Positions 1-9,695 of a stretch of DNA of 64,000 nucleotides are shown here, in pieces; the stretch's first letter is position 1, and each line of letters opens with the position of its first letter. The stretch spans positions 511,090 through 575,089 of the forward strand of contig JBBHKE010001684.1 of the NCBI GenBank assembly GCA_037447655.1, written 5' to 3'. The notes below the pieces were generated by a model. It saw only the letters and a program-made list of their open reading frames with translations. It made no database searches and had not been told where the DNA came from. This stretch comes from Zygnema cylindricum (lineage: Eukaryota > Streptophyta > Zygnematophyceae > Zygnematales > Zygnemataceae). The position numbers were made by a program, and so were the translations under genes.

Positions 1-705
1 TCCTTTCCGAAAACTATCGAATATGTACGTTTTCGAAAAACTGTGAAACCGTTTGTTGAAGCCGGATTTGTGGAAGTTCGAGATTGGGTCACGTTAGATT
101 ATTTACAAGTTGAAGCTTATAACGATTGTCTTGACAAAGCTAGAAAATCTTTTGATTGGATCGCGTTTTTTGATGTTGACGAATATATGGTTACCAATCC
201 TCCAAAACCGACTTGTATTCCGGAATTTCTAATCGACTACCATGATTTTCCTGGACTACAAATAAAGTGGAGAATGTTTATTCCTAGAGGTGTGGTTCAA
301 CACAACTTTAGCAAAACTTTTTTGGAACAATATTTGTGGACAGACGACGGGTTTTCCGAAGGAAAATCGATCGTACAACCAAAGTATGCCGAGGAATTTT
401 CACATCCACATTTTTTAACTTACAATAATGGAAAACCCGCAGCTTGTCCCGATAAAAAAAAATGCGCTGGTTGGGATCGTAGTCGAACACCTTATAAATT
501 TGTCGAGCTTCGACATTATTGGGGCGTTGATTGGGAATTTGTCTTTTTTGAAAAATTGTGTAGTGGTAGTCGAACTAATATGGCGCTTATTAGTAAGAGG
601 ATGGAAATTGTTGTAAAGTGGTTGAAAAAAGATTGTTGTTCAAAAGAAGAGGGAAAAACACGACAAGAAGTCACTCTCCGACATTTTTTGTTCGGAGAAT
701 TGTGA
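1..705 (+). CDS. GT92/DUF23-like glycosyltransferase, 3' part (5' end outside window)
   Basis: The frame is open from base 1 to the TGA at 703-705, about 234 codons, so the true start lies upstream; the GTG at 43 is only the first possible start codon. The motif FFDVDEYM (DVD codons at 172-180) is the metal-binding D-x-D site expected of GT-A-fold glycosyltransferases, and the surrounding Trp, Phe and Cys-rich pattern (CPDKKKCAGW, CCSKEE) resembles GT92/DUF23 or related GT2-like proteins, which transfer sugars from nucleotide sugars in the Golgi. No intron is visible. No membrane segment is visible; an N-terminal anchor would lie off the window. It is the only convincing host gene here. The family call is from motif recognition only, and the acceptor sugar cannot be inferred. 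Confidence 0.6.
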   Translation, partial: SFPKTIEYVRFRKTVKPFVEAGFVEVRDWVTLDYLQVEAYNDCLDKARKSFDWIAFFDVDEYMVTNPPKPTCIPEFLIDYHDFPGLQIKWRMFIPRGVVQHNFSKTFLEQYLWTDDGFSEGKSIVQPKYAEEFSHPHFLTYNNGKPAACPDKKKCAGWDRSRTPYKFVELRHYWGVDWEFVFFEKLCSGSRTNMALISKRMEIVVKWLKKDCCSKEEGKTRQEVTLRHFLFGEL

Positions 706-1200
706 CGGGAAACGGTGAAGAATTAAAAATTGGAAGAAAGTTTTATCCTTGTATCTCCATAAATACAATTTATTTGTTTGTTTAATTCATTTTTTTTTTT
801 TTGTGTTCAAAATGTAGAAAGTCAGTCTAGTCTTCTGTGAACTTAAGATCCGAAGATGTATTCTTAATTTTCCTTCCCTTTTATTGTACGGTTTTTATAG
901 TTATAAGGGATTTCTTTTCTTGATTGAGAATTCTTTGGACTCTTTTTTTGTGTAACGCCGCCAACTTGTTTTTTTTGTCCCATTTTATCTTTTTTTCGAG
1001 TTTATATCATTTTTTTGTGTTTATCTTGGAGTTAGGGTAGGGATTTGACCATTTAAAGGGACACAAACATCCATTTATATATGATTTCATTTTCATCGAA
1101 TCCTATCCAACTCAAAATGTTCATCGAACTTTTCATGAGTGTGTAAATGATGGTTGGACCATTTCTTCTGTTTTTAGGGTCCCTTTGAGTTTTCGTTAGA
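706..1200. other. AT-rich 3' flank, no gene seen
   Basis: T-rich DNA with several poly-T runs downstream of the glycosyltransferase stop. It probably contains its 3' UTR. No supported ORF, RNA gene or repeat was seen. Confidence 0.4.
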
Positions 1201-1860
1201 AGGTATAGCACACATTGAATTAAAAAGCCCGATGGTAAACCATTTGAGTCCAAGGGTAGAAAAAGGGTGGCATGGCCAAAACTGAAAAACTACAAGCAAA
1301 GGGGTGGCATGCCCAAAACTGAAAAACTACAAGCAGGGCAAAACAAAACAAAGAAAAGCAACGTGAGCACATAAAAGTGGCGCGTAAAACAAAAGCACTT
1401 AAACCCAAAAAGAAAAACACAGCAACTCACTCAAACCAACTCTACAACCCCAACCCCAACAACATTAAATATCTACGACAAGCAGCCTCGTAAATCCCCC
1501 AAGCCCGGGGGAGCACGTTGAGGGAGTTTTGGAACACGCCAACGATCCATAACCGCAATAGCTGATCGAAGAAGAATAGAAGCTTGTACTCGATGTAAAG
1601 CCGCAGATAAACACTGGCGATAAAAAGAAGTAAAGACCTAAGAAGGAGGGCCCCTAGGTCCCCGTCGCTCGAATGAGCGCCGGCAACAAGTACGCAGAAA
1701 CTCGTCCAACGCGAACCAAACAACCAAAGAACTAGAACGCCATCAGAAATAAAGTCATCCATAGGGTCCCGTTGTGCATAATCACGCTCTTTCGTCTTAG
1801 CAGCATCAACATGTCGAGCTGCTTGACCAACGACTGTAGCCGAAGTAGGGTTCGCCAAAA
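1201..1860 (-). repeat. Unclassified dispersed repeat, possibly the tail of a non-LTR element
   Basis: Two blocks recur near 56380-56460 in T1: the stretch around 1470-1500 (GCAGCCTCGTAAATCCCCC-like) and, in opposite orientation, the block at about 1218-1245 that reads ATGGTAAACCATT on the plus strand. A 138-codon open frame on the minus strand (1442-1858) matches no family I recognise. Some plant LINE 3' ends look like this, but I cannot see a poly(A) tail or reverse transcriptase. Confidence 0.25.
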
Positions 1861-2410
1861 CATGTCACTAAAGATGCAACTACTGGAAAGTAAGCTTTAG
1901 CAAGTCTTAGAAATCGGAGTCTAGGACTTAGAATATTTTTGAACTTCAACTATCCAATATTGACCAGATTTAGTGTGGATCTTCGTAACATCTACATAGG
2001 TAGTTTTGGGAGTAAACAAATACCTATGGCCATCAAATGAATGTAGACATGAAACGTATCTCACAAATTTTAAGGGTATAAAAATTGTGATAGGATCATT
2101 TTGGACCAAGCACTTAGAATTTTGTCAGTAAATCTTCAAGTGAACCTTGTACATACATTTTAAATGTTTTTGAGATCATTATAGTATTTAGTTCAATTTA
2201 GAATGATCAATTCGATACAGAATGTACATTCTACAGAGTTAAGGAAATGAGAGCACTAAGTGCAATTTAAGTTGTGTTGAGTTCCATTGTCCTTGATTTG
2301 GTTGTGGCATATGTTACTCTGGTTGAAAGACCTCTTTCATTTGGAGTTACATATCTTACAATATAAATCTAGTCAAATAGGTATTTCTCCTTGGGTTTGC
2401 TTCAGGTGTC
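1861..2410. other. Unassigned DNA upstream of Gag remnant G
   Basis: No gene or LTR boundary could be recognised. It may contain the decayed LTR or leader of element G. Confidence 0.3.
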
Positions 2411-3062
2411 ATGTTTGATAATGGCTCTACCCTTGCTGGCCCAAGTGCTCCTCCTGCACCTGCTGTCCCAAGTGCTCCTCCTACACCTATTGGGACAAAT
2501 ATACCAGTTGGTGGAAGTGTGACGCTGAGTGCGAGTGGATCACAGTCGAGTCAGAATGCCCATGACCTACAACAGGTTATCGGCCCATCGCCCAAATTGT
2601 CTGTTTTTGATGGACCAAACAACTTATACCGGGAAGACATGCTCAACTCATATTTCGAGGAGAGGGATTTGTCACCCATTGTGAAAGGAACTACTGATGA
2701 GACTGCACCGGATTGGAGAAAGAAGAATCTCCACTGCCTCACGTCTTGAACAGGCAATGACAAAAGACTTGGTAATGTCGTTCCTTGAGATGAAGAAAGC
2801 TTCTGAAGTTTGGTTCAGTGTACGTGCTATGTATGTTCCGCTAGATGTCACTATCGAGACTAACATAGCCACACACATACATGAATTTAAATATTCTGTA
2901 AGGAGTATGTCAGATAATTGTCATGCTATCAAAAAATTGTTCATTCTGAGTACAAGTGCAGGTGGGGATTTTTCACCACCTGAGTTAGCTATGCTGTTGA
3001 TGAGAACTTTACCCGATGAGTATAAGGGGGCCATGGATAGGCTTACGGCTATTCCACAGCGT
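2411..3062 (+). pseudogene. Copia-type Gag remnant (element G), frameshifted
   Basis: The first part reads from ATG 2411 (Pro/Ala-rich start, then PSPKLSVFDG and WRKKNLHCL). The frame then shifts by one near 2740 and continues as SRLEQAMTKDLVMSFLEMKK up to LMRTLPDEYKGAMDRL. This order (substrate-like FDG block, W-K-K, then long helical LP-EY region) is the usual UBN2/copia Gag layout. It differs from the A, B, E and F families in this window. Homology stops at about 3062, where an A-family LTR remnant begins. No zinc knuckle, protease or RT follows, so this is a truncated, dead copy. Confidence 0.6.
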
Positions 3063-3074
3063 CGGTGGAACATA

Positions 3075-4294
3075 GCATTAGCAATTCAACCTATTTTTGT
3101 GGCACACTCAGGGGAGTCTTGCCTTCACCGGGGTGAAGTTAGGTCAGTCAGTTGTCTATCAGGGTGGCAGCGAGAGTTTTGCAAAGTGCAAAGGGTTCAG
3201 GCTATCTGAGAGGCTTCGAGTGAGCTGCCTATTCTGAGTACCAATGGAGGTCTCAGCTTTGCATGTTATGGGCCCACCCTCTAAGGTGTACATCTTTAAC
3301 GGAACTAGATTCATATAGTGGGAGAGTATGATAATAGGAGCTCTGTGTGAAATAAGGTTTTGGGAGATAGTGAGTGATCGAGTGAAGCGTCAATCTTGTT
3401 AAGTCATTCCTCTAAGGTTTGGGGGAAGCAGGTTTACTAGAAAAGCAAATCCAACGCCACCGGAGGATTCGGAGGACGGAGAGAGCATTTTGATGGACAA
3501 AGGGAAAGAAAAGGATACAATCACAGCGATAGCAACACGTATAGCAACCGGCTTAGCGTTCATGTCACCGATTTTGAGGAATGAGGAGAATGATGTTGAT
3601 ACGTGGGACTACAACAATATGGCGGCAAAGCACTTCATCCTTCGCTATCTCACTCAAGGACTTGCATCTCCTCATTTGCAGGTAGAAAGGGCATCTGATC
3701 TCTGGATTGCTCTTATAAAGATGTACCGAAGTGGTACGATTCACCAGCAGCAATTGGCTGATCAGAAGATAGATGCATGTGCATATAAAGGGGGAAAAAT
3801 GCTATATTTTTGTAATGAGCTTGCAACCCTCTTTATGGAGTTGGAAAGTGTTGGTCATATAGAACCACAAAAGATGAATGTTAACAGTCTACTCATGAAG
3901 TTACCCGATGACTGTGAGAACATAGTCAACCGTGTGCAAGATTTTAGGTGGATTTGGAATTCTGTGGTAAGAATGATTCTCGTCCGAGAGGATACTATAA
4001 AGATCCAGGGGGGAGAAAAGAGTGGACAAGCTTTGGCAGCCGAGATCGATAGGAGGAACAAGGATCCCAGAAAACAGGTTGGAAAGTATAGAGGAGGAAG
4101 GTAGAAAAGTAAGTCGGATGAGTTCGCACCAAGGGTCTCGAAGGGGTTGTGTCATTTCTGCAATAAACCAGGACACCAGAGTGTTCTAAGCTAACCAAGC
4201 ATCCGTGAAAGGAGGGGAAAACTAGTAGACCCCGAAGAGGAAAGAAAAAGGCCCTTGTGACGCAGGTACATGAGGAGGAATCGGAGGATGAGGA
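3075..4294 (+). mobile_element. Copia element A2, 5' fragment (partial LTR plus gag)
   Basis: Only the last part of the 5' LTR is kept (about 3075-3263, starting in the transcribed leader with ACTCAGGGGAGTC). A primer-binding site TGTTATGGGCCC (3264-3275) follows, then gag. Sequence and layout match A1, in the opposite orientation. The fragment ends exactly where the A1 LTR begins at 4295, and its continuation is not found beyond A1 at 10714. Confidence 0.75.
3268..4290 (+). pseudogene. A2 gag, broken
   Basis: Starts at the ATG inside the primer-binding site (MGPPSKV) and runs as an A-family Gag: helical core MAAKHFILRYLTQGLASPHL, then LMKLPDDCENIVNRVQD, and the zinc-knuckle beginning CHFCNKPGH near 4150-4180. 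Stops interrupt it near 3317, near 3400 and at 4102-4104, and the last Cys region of the knuckle is disrupted. The longest open stretch is 3490-4104. Cannot encode a functional Gag. Confidence 0.75.
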
Positions 4295-5332
4295 TGAAAC
4301 TCTGAGACCTTGATAAGTCCTCAGAGTAGACAGCTTCCAAGAAGCCTCTAGGATAATCCTGACCCCTTTGTGTTTCAGCAAAAATAACTGCCACCCAGGC
4401 AGACAAAAACCCTGACCACCTGCACCCCTGTGAAGGCAAGACTCCCTTGAGTCGATAGCAAAAAGAATCTCTGAATTTGCTCCCCTGAGTAGTAAGTTAT
4501 GGAGGGTCAAAGTTGACCTTTTGTACAGAAGCTCTCTGGGAGAGGGGGTCCTATCTCCTAATTTTTCTAAGTCCTATCTCTCTCACAGACTCTATCTACT
4601 GGTGTACGGAACCAATCAGAATTGAGTTCCGTACGCAAAAGTACAGCTGTCGATGTACTTTAGGTACGGACATTGTACGACATGGCCAAAATGTCGACAC
4701 ATGTCAAATCCGGATTCGGTGCCGTAATCTCCGGAGATCCCACAATCCAACGGAATTTTGCCACGCGTCATCCGATGTGGCGATGGCCACAAACCGCCGA
4801 AATCTTCCTCCGCGATCTCGGCGCTAATCCCGGCCGTTCGATTAAATTCGGATTTAATCTTAGCCGTAATAAATACATGCGCGGTATTTGTTTCACTTAC
4901 GAAACAAATGCGCGGTATTGATTTTAGTCCGTACCCTATATATTACCGGATCTATGTATCCCGTAATCTGTTTATAGTTAAATGAATTATCATACGTATA
5001 CATATTTAAATAATTATCAAACTATATACTACGTAACATTAATGCTAGACTTAACCGCTAGGGCTACCGGCTATTTGCTGTCTGCTGGCCGGTAGGTACA
5101 AGGATCAAATCTTGCCGTCGGCACATAACTTTTAAATAAATAAATAAATCCTAATATAAAATTCCCGTAAACCTCAGGATAGCCAAGGTAGCCATGGCTC
5201 TAGCTTCCTCTCCAATTTCTCAGTGACTGCGACAAGTTTGAGAGTTGGAGAGAGAAGTTAGAGATAGACTGCATTGACTTCTATATTTCTTTTCAGACAT
5301 AGAAAATACTAATAAAACCATTAATTTCTACA
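4295..5332 (-). repeat. A1 3' LTR
   Basis: On the minus strand it begins TGTAGAAATTAATGG and ends GTCTCAGAGTTTCA. It matches 9676-10713 end to end without indels. It follows a polypurine tract, which marks it as the 3' LTR. Confidence 0.93.
5045..5128 (+). other. tRNA-like module in A1 3' LTR, antisense to the element
   Basis: Plus-strand GACTTAACCGCTAGGGCT (A-box-like) is followed about 40 bases on by AAGGATCAAATCTTGCC (T-arm/B-box-like). The segment aligns with the clearer tRNA-like module of the B LTR at the same place in U3. It does not fold into a full cloverleaf by hand, so it is tRNA-derived at best, not a tRNA gene. Confidence 0.45.
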
Positions 5333-5345
5333 CTCCCCTTATTTT
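5333..5345 (-). other. Polypurine tract of A1
   Basis: Minus strand reads AAAATAAGGGGAG immediately upstream of the 3' LTR TG. The same tract precedes the B 3' LTR at 21507-21519 and, slightly altered, the A4 3' LTR. It primes plus-strand DNA synthesis. Confidence 0.8.
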
Positions 5346-6710
5346 CTAGTCAATCTTTAATTTCAGACCACACTTCTCCCTGCAAAAAATTAGCTTAGGG
5401 GAAGGCACAGGTTTGGTCATCATATCTGCTACCATCTCACTATCTGGTCTGTACTCTAAACTGATTATTTTGTTTTCTACTTTCTCTCTAACAAAGCTGA
5501 GTTTGATGTCCATGTGTTTGGCTTTAAAATGGTGTTTAGGATTGGCAGAAATAGCGATTGCTGCCTGATTATCACAAAATATTTTCTGCACACCACTCTT
5601 AAGGTGACCAAGCTCACCAAGCAAAGACTTGACCCACATCAATTCTTTTACAGCAGAGCAAGAGGCCATATACTCAGCCTCCATGGTGGACTGAGCAATA
5701 ACCTTTTGCTGTTTGCTACTCCAACAGCAAGCCCCATCACCCACATATAATACATATCCAGAAGTACATCTCCTCATCGGAGCATCACCATAACTTGCAT
5801 CACTCCAAGTAGTGATGTCAGTATTCTCCCCACCCAAATGCAACCATAGATCTCTAGTTCCTACCAAATATCTAAGGACTCTCTTAGCTGCCTCCCAATC
5901 CTTTTTAGTGGGAGCATTTAGACTTCTACTCAGCACTCCTACAGCTGCAGCTAAATCCGGCCGGGTACAAATCATAAAATAGATTAGACTTCCCACTACT
6001 TGCCTGTAAGGAATAGTCTGCATGAACTTCTGTTCATCAGGAGATAATTCCTCATCTAAGACTATTACTCCTTCTTCCTCACTCCCCTCACTTCCCTTCT
6101 TTAACTCCATTGGAGTTGTACAACTATTAGCTTTATCCATTTGAAATTTTTCAAGCATGTTCCCTATTGCTTCCTTTTGAGTCAATCTTATAATTTTCCT
6201 TTTTCGGTCTCTCTCTACTTGAATTCCCAAAATATATCTTGCTTCTCCCATATCCTTCATTTCAAATCTCCCCTTAAGATCGGTTTTCTGTTTGTTAATT
6301 TTTTCAATTGATTTACTTAATACAAGCAAATCATCAACATAAATTGCAATAAATATCAAACCTTCCTCATCTTCGAAAACATTGATTGAGTGATCTGAGC
6401 TGATCCGAATATATCCCAAACCGGTAAGAAACTCATCAAGCTTCTTATTCCATTGTCGAGGTGCCTGTTTCAAACCATAAAGAGATTTAATCAGCCAGCA
6501 TACCTTACTCTCCTCTCCTTCCTCCACAAAACCTTCGGGTTGTCGCATGAAGATCTCCTCTTCCAATTCTCCATGCAAAAAGGCTGTCTTGATGTCCATC
6601 TGATGCACTTCCATGTCTTCCGCCGCTGCTAAACTGAGAAGTATGCGGACGGAGGGAAATCTGACCACCGGGGCAAAGGTTTCGTCGTAGTCAATTCCTT
6701 CCTTTGTGTA
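5346..6710 (-). pseudogene. A1 reverse transcriptase and RNase H
   Basis: A 440-codon open frame (6668-5346). RT motifs in order: MDIKTAFLHGELEEEIFM, LIKSLYGLKQAPRQWNKKL, and the catalytic YVDD (residues 110-113, about 6330-6341) in FIAIYVDDLLVLSK. RNase H follows with DITTWSDASYGD, STMEAEYMA, the IFCDNQAAI block and the terminal HMDIKLSFVREKV. This module itself looks intact and ends just before the polypurine tract. It is cut off from the upstream frame by a one-base deletion near 6700, where A3 has an extra T, so the copy cannot make a full polyprotein. Confidence 0.93.
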
Positions 6711-8309
6711 AATCCCTTTGCTACTAATCTGACCTTGTAGCGCTCGATTGTGTTATCTTGGTTCAGTTTTAGTTTGAAAACCCACTTACAACCGATTGGT
6801 TTTCGGTTAGGTGGACAGTCCACCAGCTCCCAAGTATCGGCTGCCATGATTGAAGCCATCTCCTCATTGATTGCTGTCTTCCACCGATTTCTTTCTGGAC
6901 AAGTCATCGCTTCTCCATAAGTTTCTTGATGAGATAGTTTAGTTACCTTGTTATTAACCTGTTTTTCTTGCAGTCTTTTGCTACTTCTCCTCCCCCTTTC
7001 AAAATCTGAGGCCGGAATAGATGGTTCTTGTGGATTCTTTCGAACAAACTCGGCTTTCTCCCCTATCCCTTGATTCCGAATCAATTTCCACCACGTCTTC
7101 CGCTTTGAGTAGAGTTGTCACTGGAGTTTCCACAGCCGAGTCCTTTTCGGTCTGATTTGTTCCTGCAAGAATGTCATCTTCTCTAAAACCTGGATAGTTA
7201 GGAAGCTCAAAGTCATCGGAATTTTCTGACTCAAATCTGATTTTTACTGACTTCGTATATTTGAAGGGATCCACAGACTTTCCTTCATCCATAACTACTA
7301 GATGCTTTACTAAGATTATATCTTCCCTTTTTAGATCATAAACTCTATATCCTTTAACATCTTCATCATATCCTAATAAGTATCCTGGTTTTCCTTTAGG
7401 ATCTAGCTTCCAATTGGACCGATCAGTATCTAGGCTGAACACTTGACTGCCGAAAACCTTTAAGTGAGATATGTCTGGTTTCCGGCCTGTCTATCTCTCA
7501 TAAGGTGTTTGATCTCTTATAGCTGAAGTAAGAACTCTATTCTTGAGGTAATTAGCACAGTTCATTGCTTCTGCCCAAAACCTTTTCCCTATCTTTTTAT
7601 CTGACAACATACTTCTAGCACTATCACTTAGTGTTATATTTAACCTTTCAGCTACCCCATTCTGTTTCGGATTTTCTGGAACTGTCTTTTGGTGTTGAAC
7701 CCCATCTTCCCTCAGAAAATCCTCAAACTGGTTAGAAGTATACTCTCCACCATTGTCACTCCTTACTCTCTTGATTGGAGTTTCATGGAGTTTTTCGCTC
7801 CATGCTTTTTATTGTCTAAAACAATCCTCAGCTTCGGACTTGTTTTTCAAAAAATATACCCGGGAATACCGAGACCAATCATCAGTTATAGTCATCATAA
7901 ATCTCTTCCCCCCCAGTGAGGGCACTTTAGCCGGTCCCCAAATATCTGTGTGTACTAGATCTAGAATTTTTTCTCCCTTATAGGTGGCTGACTTAGGAAA
8001 GGGTAATCTGTGTGCTTTACCTTGAGCACATCCACTACAATCACTTATATCATCACTCTCACTGAATTGAATCCCTTCCACCACTCCCATCTTTTTCATC
8101 TCTCTTAACTTATCTAGATTCACATGCCCAAGCCTCTTATGCCACATCATAATATCATGAACACCAGCATAATAAAGTTTCTTCTTTTCATTACTTAAGA
8201 TCAGCCTAAACATCCCATGGCTACCTTTCTCAGCAATGAAATAGACATCATCCTCAAAAGTAGCAGTAAAGACTCCTTCCCTAGTGCTAGTAAAAAAACC
8301 TTTATCATC
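6711..8309 (-). pseudogene. A1 integrase and linker to RT
   Basis: Zinc-binding region WHKRLGHVNLDKL with CSGCAQGK, then the catalytic core: DIWGPAK Asp, RSDNGGEY Asp and NGVAERLN Glu, giving the D-D-E triad. A GYDEDVKGYRVYDL copia C-terminal block and a long acidic linker to RT follow. TAA at 7809 replaces the Tyr codon seen in A3, TAG at 7491 replaces a Trp codon, and an extra T near 7054 shifts the frame. All catalytic residues remain readable. Without these changes it would be continuous with gag and RT. Confidence 0.9.
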
Positions 8310-9695
8310 TCATACTGATGTAGAGATAAGATTTTTGTTCAGCTCCGGAATAAACAATACATCGGAGAATGTTAATATGGATGTCTTTCCTTCTACTAAC
8401 ACTTTTAGATATACCGATCCTACAAAAGTAGTGGTGACTATCCTCCCATCCCCGTACTCTATCTCTACGGTGGGAATCTTTCTTATCTTAGTGAACAGGT
8501 GTCTATCCTTACACATGTGCATGGAGGCACCTGAATCTACAATCCAGCCTGCTTCACCTTTCAATCCACCGTAAGCACATTTCTGCCTTCGTGGAATTTC
8601 GACCTCATTTTTCGACTCCAACTCCTCATCCAAAAGGAGCTCATCGTCCTCGTCCTCGGATTCAGCCTCAAGTACCTGTGTGATAAGGGCCTTTTTCTTT
8701 CCTCTCGGGGTACCACCGGTCTGCCCCTCCTTTAACCGAAGCTCGGTTAGCTTAGTGCACTCTGCCATATAGTGCCCCGGTTTCTTACAAAAGTGACATA
8801 GTCCTTTGGGAGCCCTTGGTTCGAACTCATCGGCTTGGTTTTTCTGCTCCCTACCCCCATAGTTTCCGACCGGTTTTCGGGAATCCCTGTTCCTCCAATC
8901 AGTCGCTGTTGCCAGGGCTTGGCCACTCTTTCCTCCCCTTCGGATCTCAATTGTATTCTCTTGAATGAGAATCATTCCTACCACTGAGTTCCATATCCAC
9001 CTTGAGTCAGGCAAGTCGTGCACACGGTAAACTATGTTCACGAACTCATCAGGTAACTTCATCAGTAAACAGTTAACCTTTTCTTTTTCACTAAAATCTT
9101 TTCCCGCACTCTGTAGCTCCATGAAGAGTGTAGCAAGCTCATTGCAAAAATCCAACATATTTCCCCCTTTGTATACATACTCCTTAACTTTCTGATCAGC
9201 CAATTGTTGTTGCTGAATCGTACCACTTCGGTACATCTCTATGAGAGCCATCCAAAGATCGGATGCTCTTTCTACCTGCAAATGAGGACATGCAAGTCCT
9301 TGAGTGAGATGGCGTAGGATGAAGTGCTTTGCCGCCATATTGTTGAAGTCCCAGGTTTCAGTATCATTCTCCTCATTCCTCGGAATAGGTGACATGAATG
9401 TCGAACCAGTTGCTATTGGTGTGGTCGTCTCCTTCTCCTTTCCTTTGTCCACCACCTCTCCTTCTTTTGTTTCCTCCGTTGAAGGTGAGTCCTCTTTCCT
9501 GGTGAATCTGGTTCCTCCAAACCCTGGAGGAATTCCAAGACTTGATGGACGCCCCAACCGTCCACTCACTATCCCCCAAAACCTTTTTTCGCATAGAGCT
9601 CCTATCATCATACTTTCCCAGTATATGAAGCCAGTTCCATTAAAGATTGGTACCCTAGAGGGTGGGCCCATAACCTGAAACTCTGAGACCTCCAT
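8310..9695 (-). pseudogene. A1 Gag and aspartic protease
   Basis: A 461-codon open frame. The likely Gag start is the ATG inside the primer-binding site (9671). An in-frame upstream ATG at 9695 lies in the LTR. Domains: substrate-like start VPIFNGTGFIYWE (about 15-26), helical Gag core (115-240), zinc knuckle CHFCKKPGHYMAEC (residues 300-313), acidic linker, and the protease site WIVDSGASMHMC (D387-S-G). It ends at a TGA at 8310-8312 where A3 has a Leu codon. Gag would form the particle and the protease would mature it. Confidence 0.92.
9664..9675 (-). other. A1 primer-binding site, internal initiator tRNA-Met type
   Basis: Minus strand reads GGTTATGGGCCC directly after the LTR, followed by ACC. 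This is the complement of the anticodon-arm region of initiator tRNA-Met, as in Drosophila copia, and not the usual tRNA 3' end. The ATG within it is in frame with Gag. Confidence 0.8.

Noticed and set aside
43-45. GTG as start of the glycosyltransferase
   Set aside because: The frame is open from base 1 and the region before the GTG reads as protein in the same frame, so the start lies outside the window.
1442-1858. 138-codon minus-strand frame
   Set aside because: No family resemblance, Leu/Phe-biased, and it overlaps a repeat shared with T1. Treated as chance ORF.
4513-4827. 104-codon plus-strand frame that recurs at 9894-10208
   Set aside because: It recurs only because both lie in the two LTRs of A1. 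The frame runs antisense to the element and is not kept in A3 or A4.
9304-9678. 124-codon plus-strand frame (also 45187-45561)
   Set aside because: Antisense shadow of the Gag open frame in A1 and A3.
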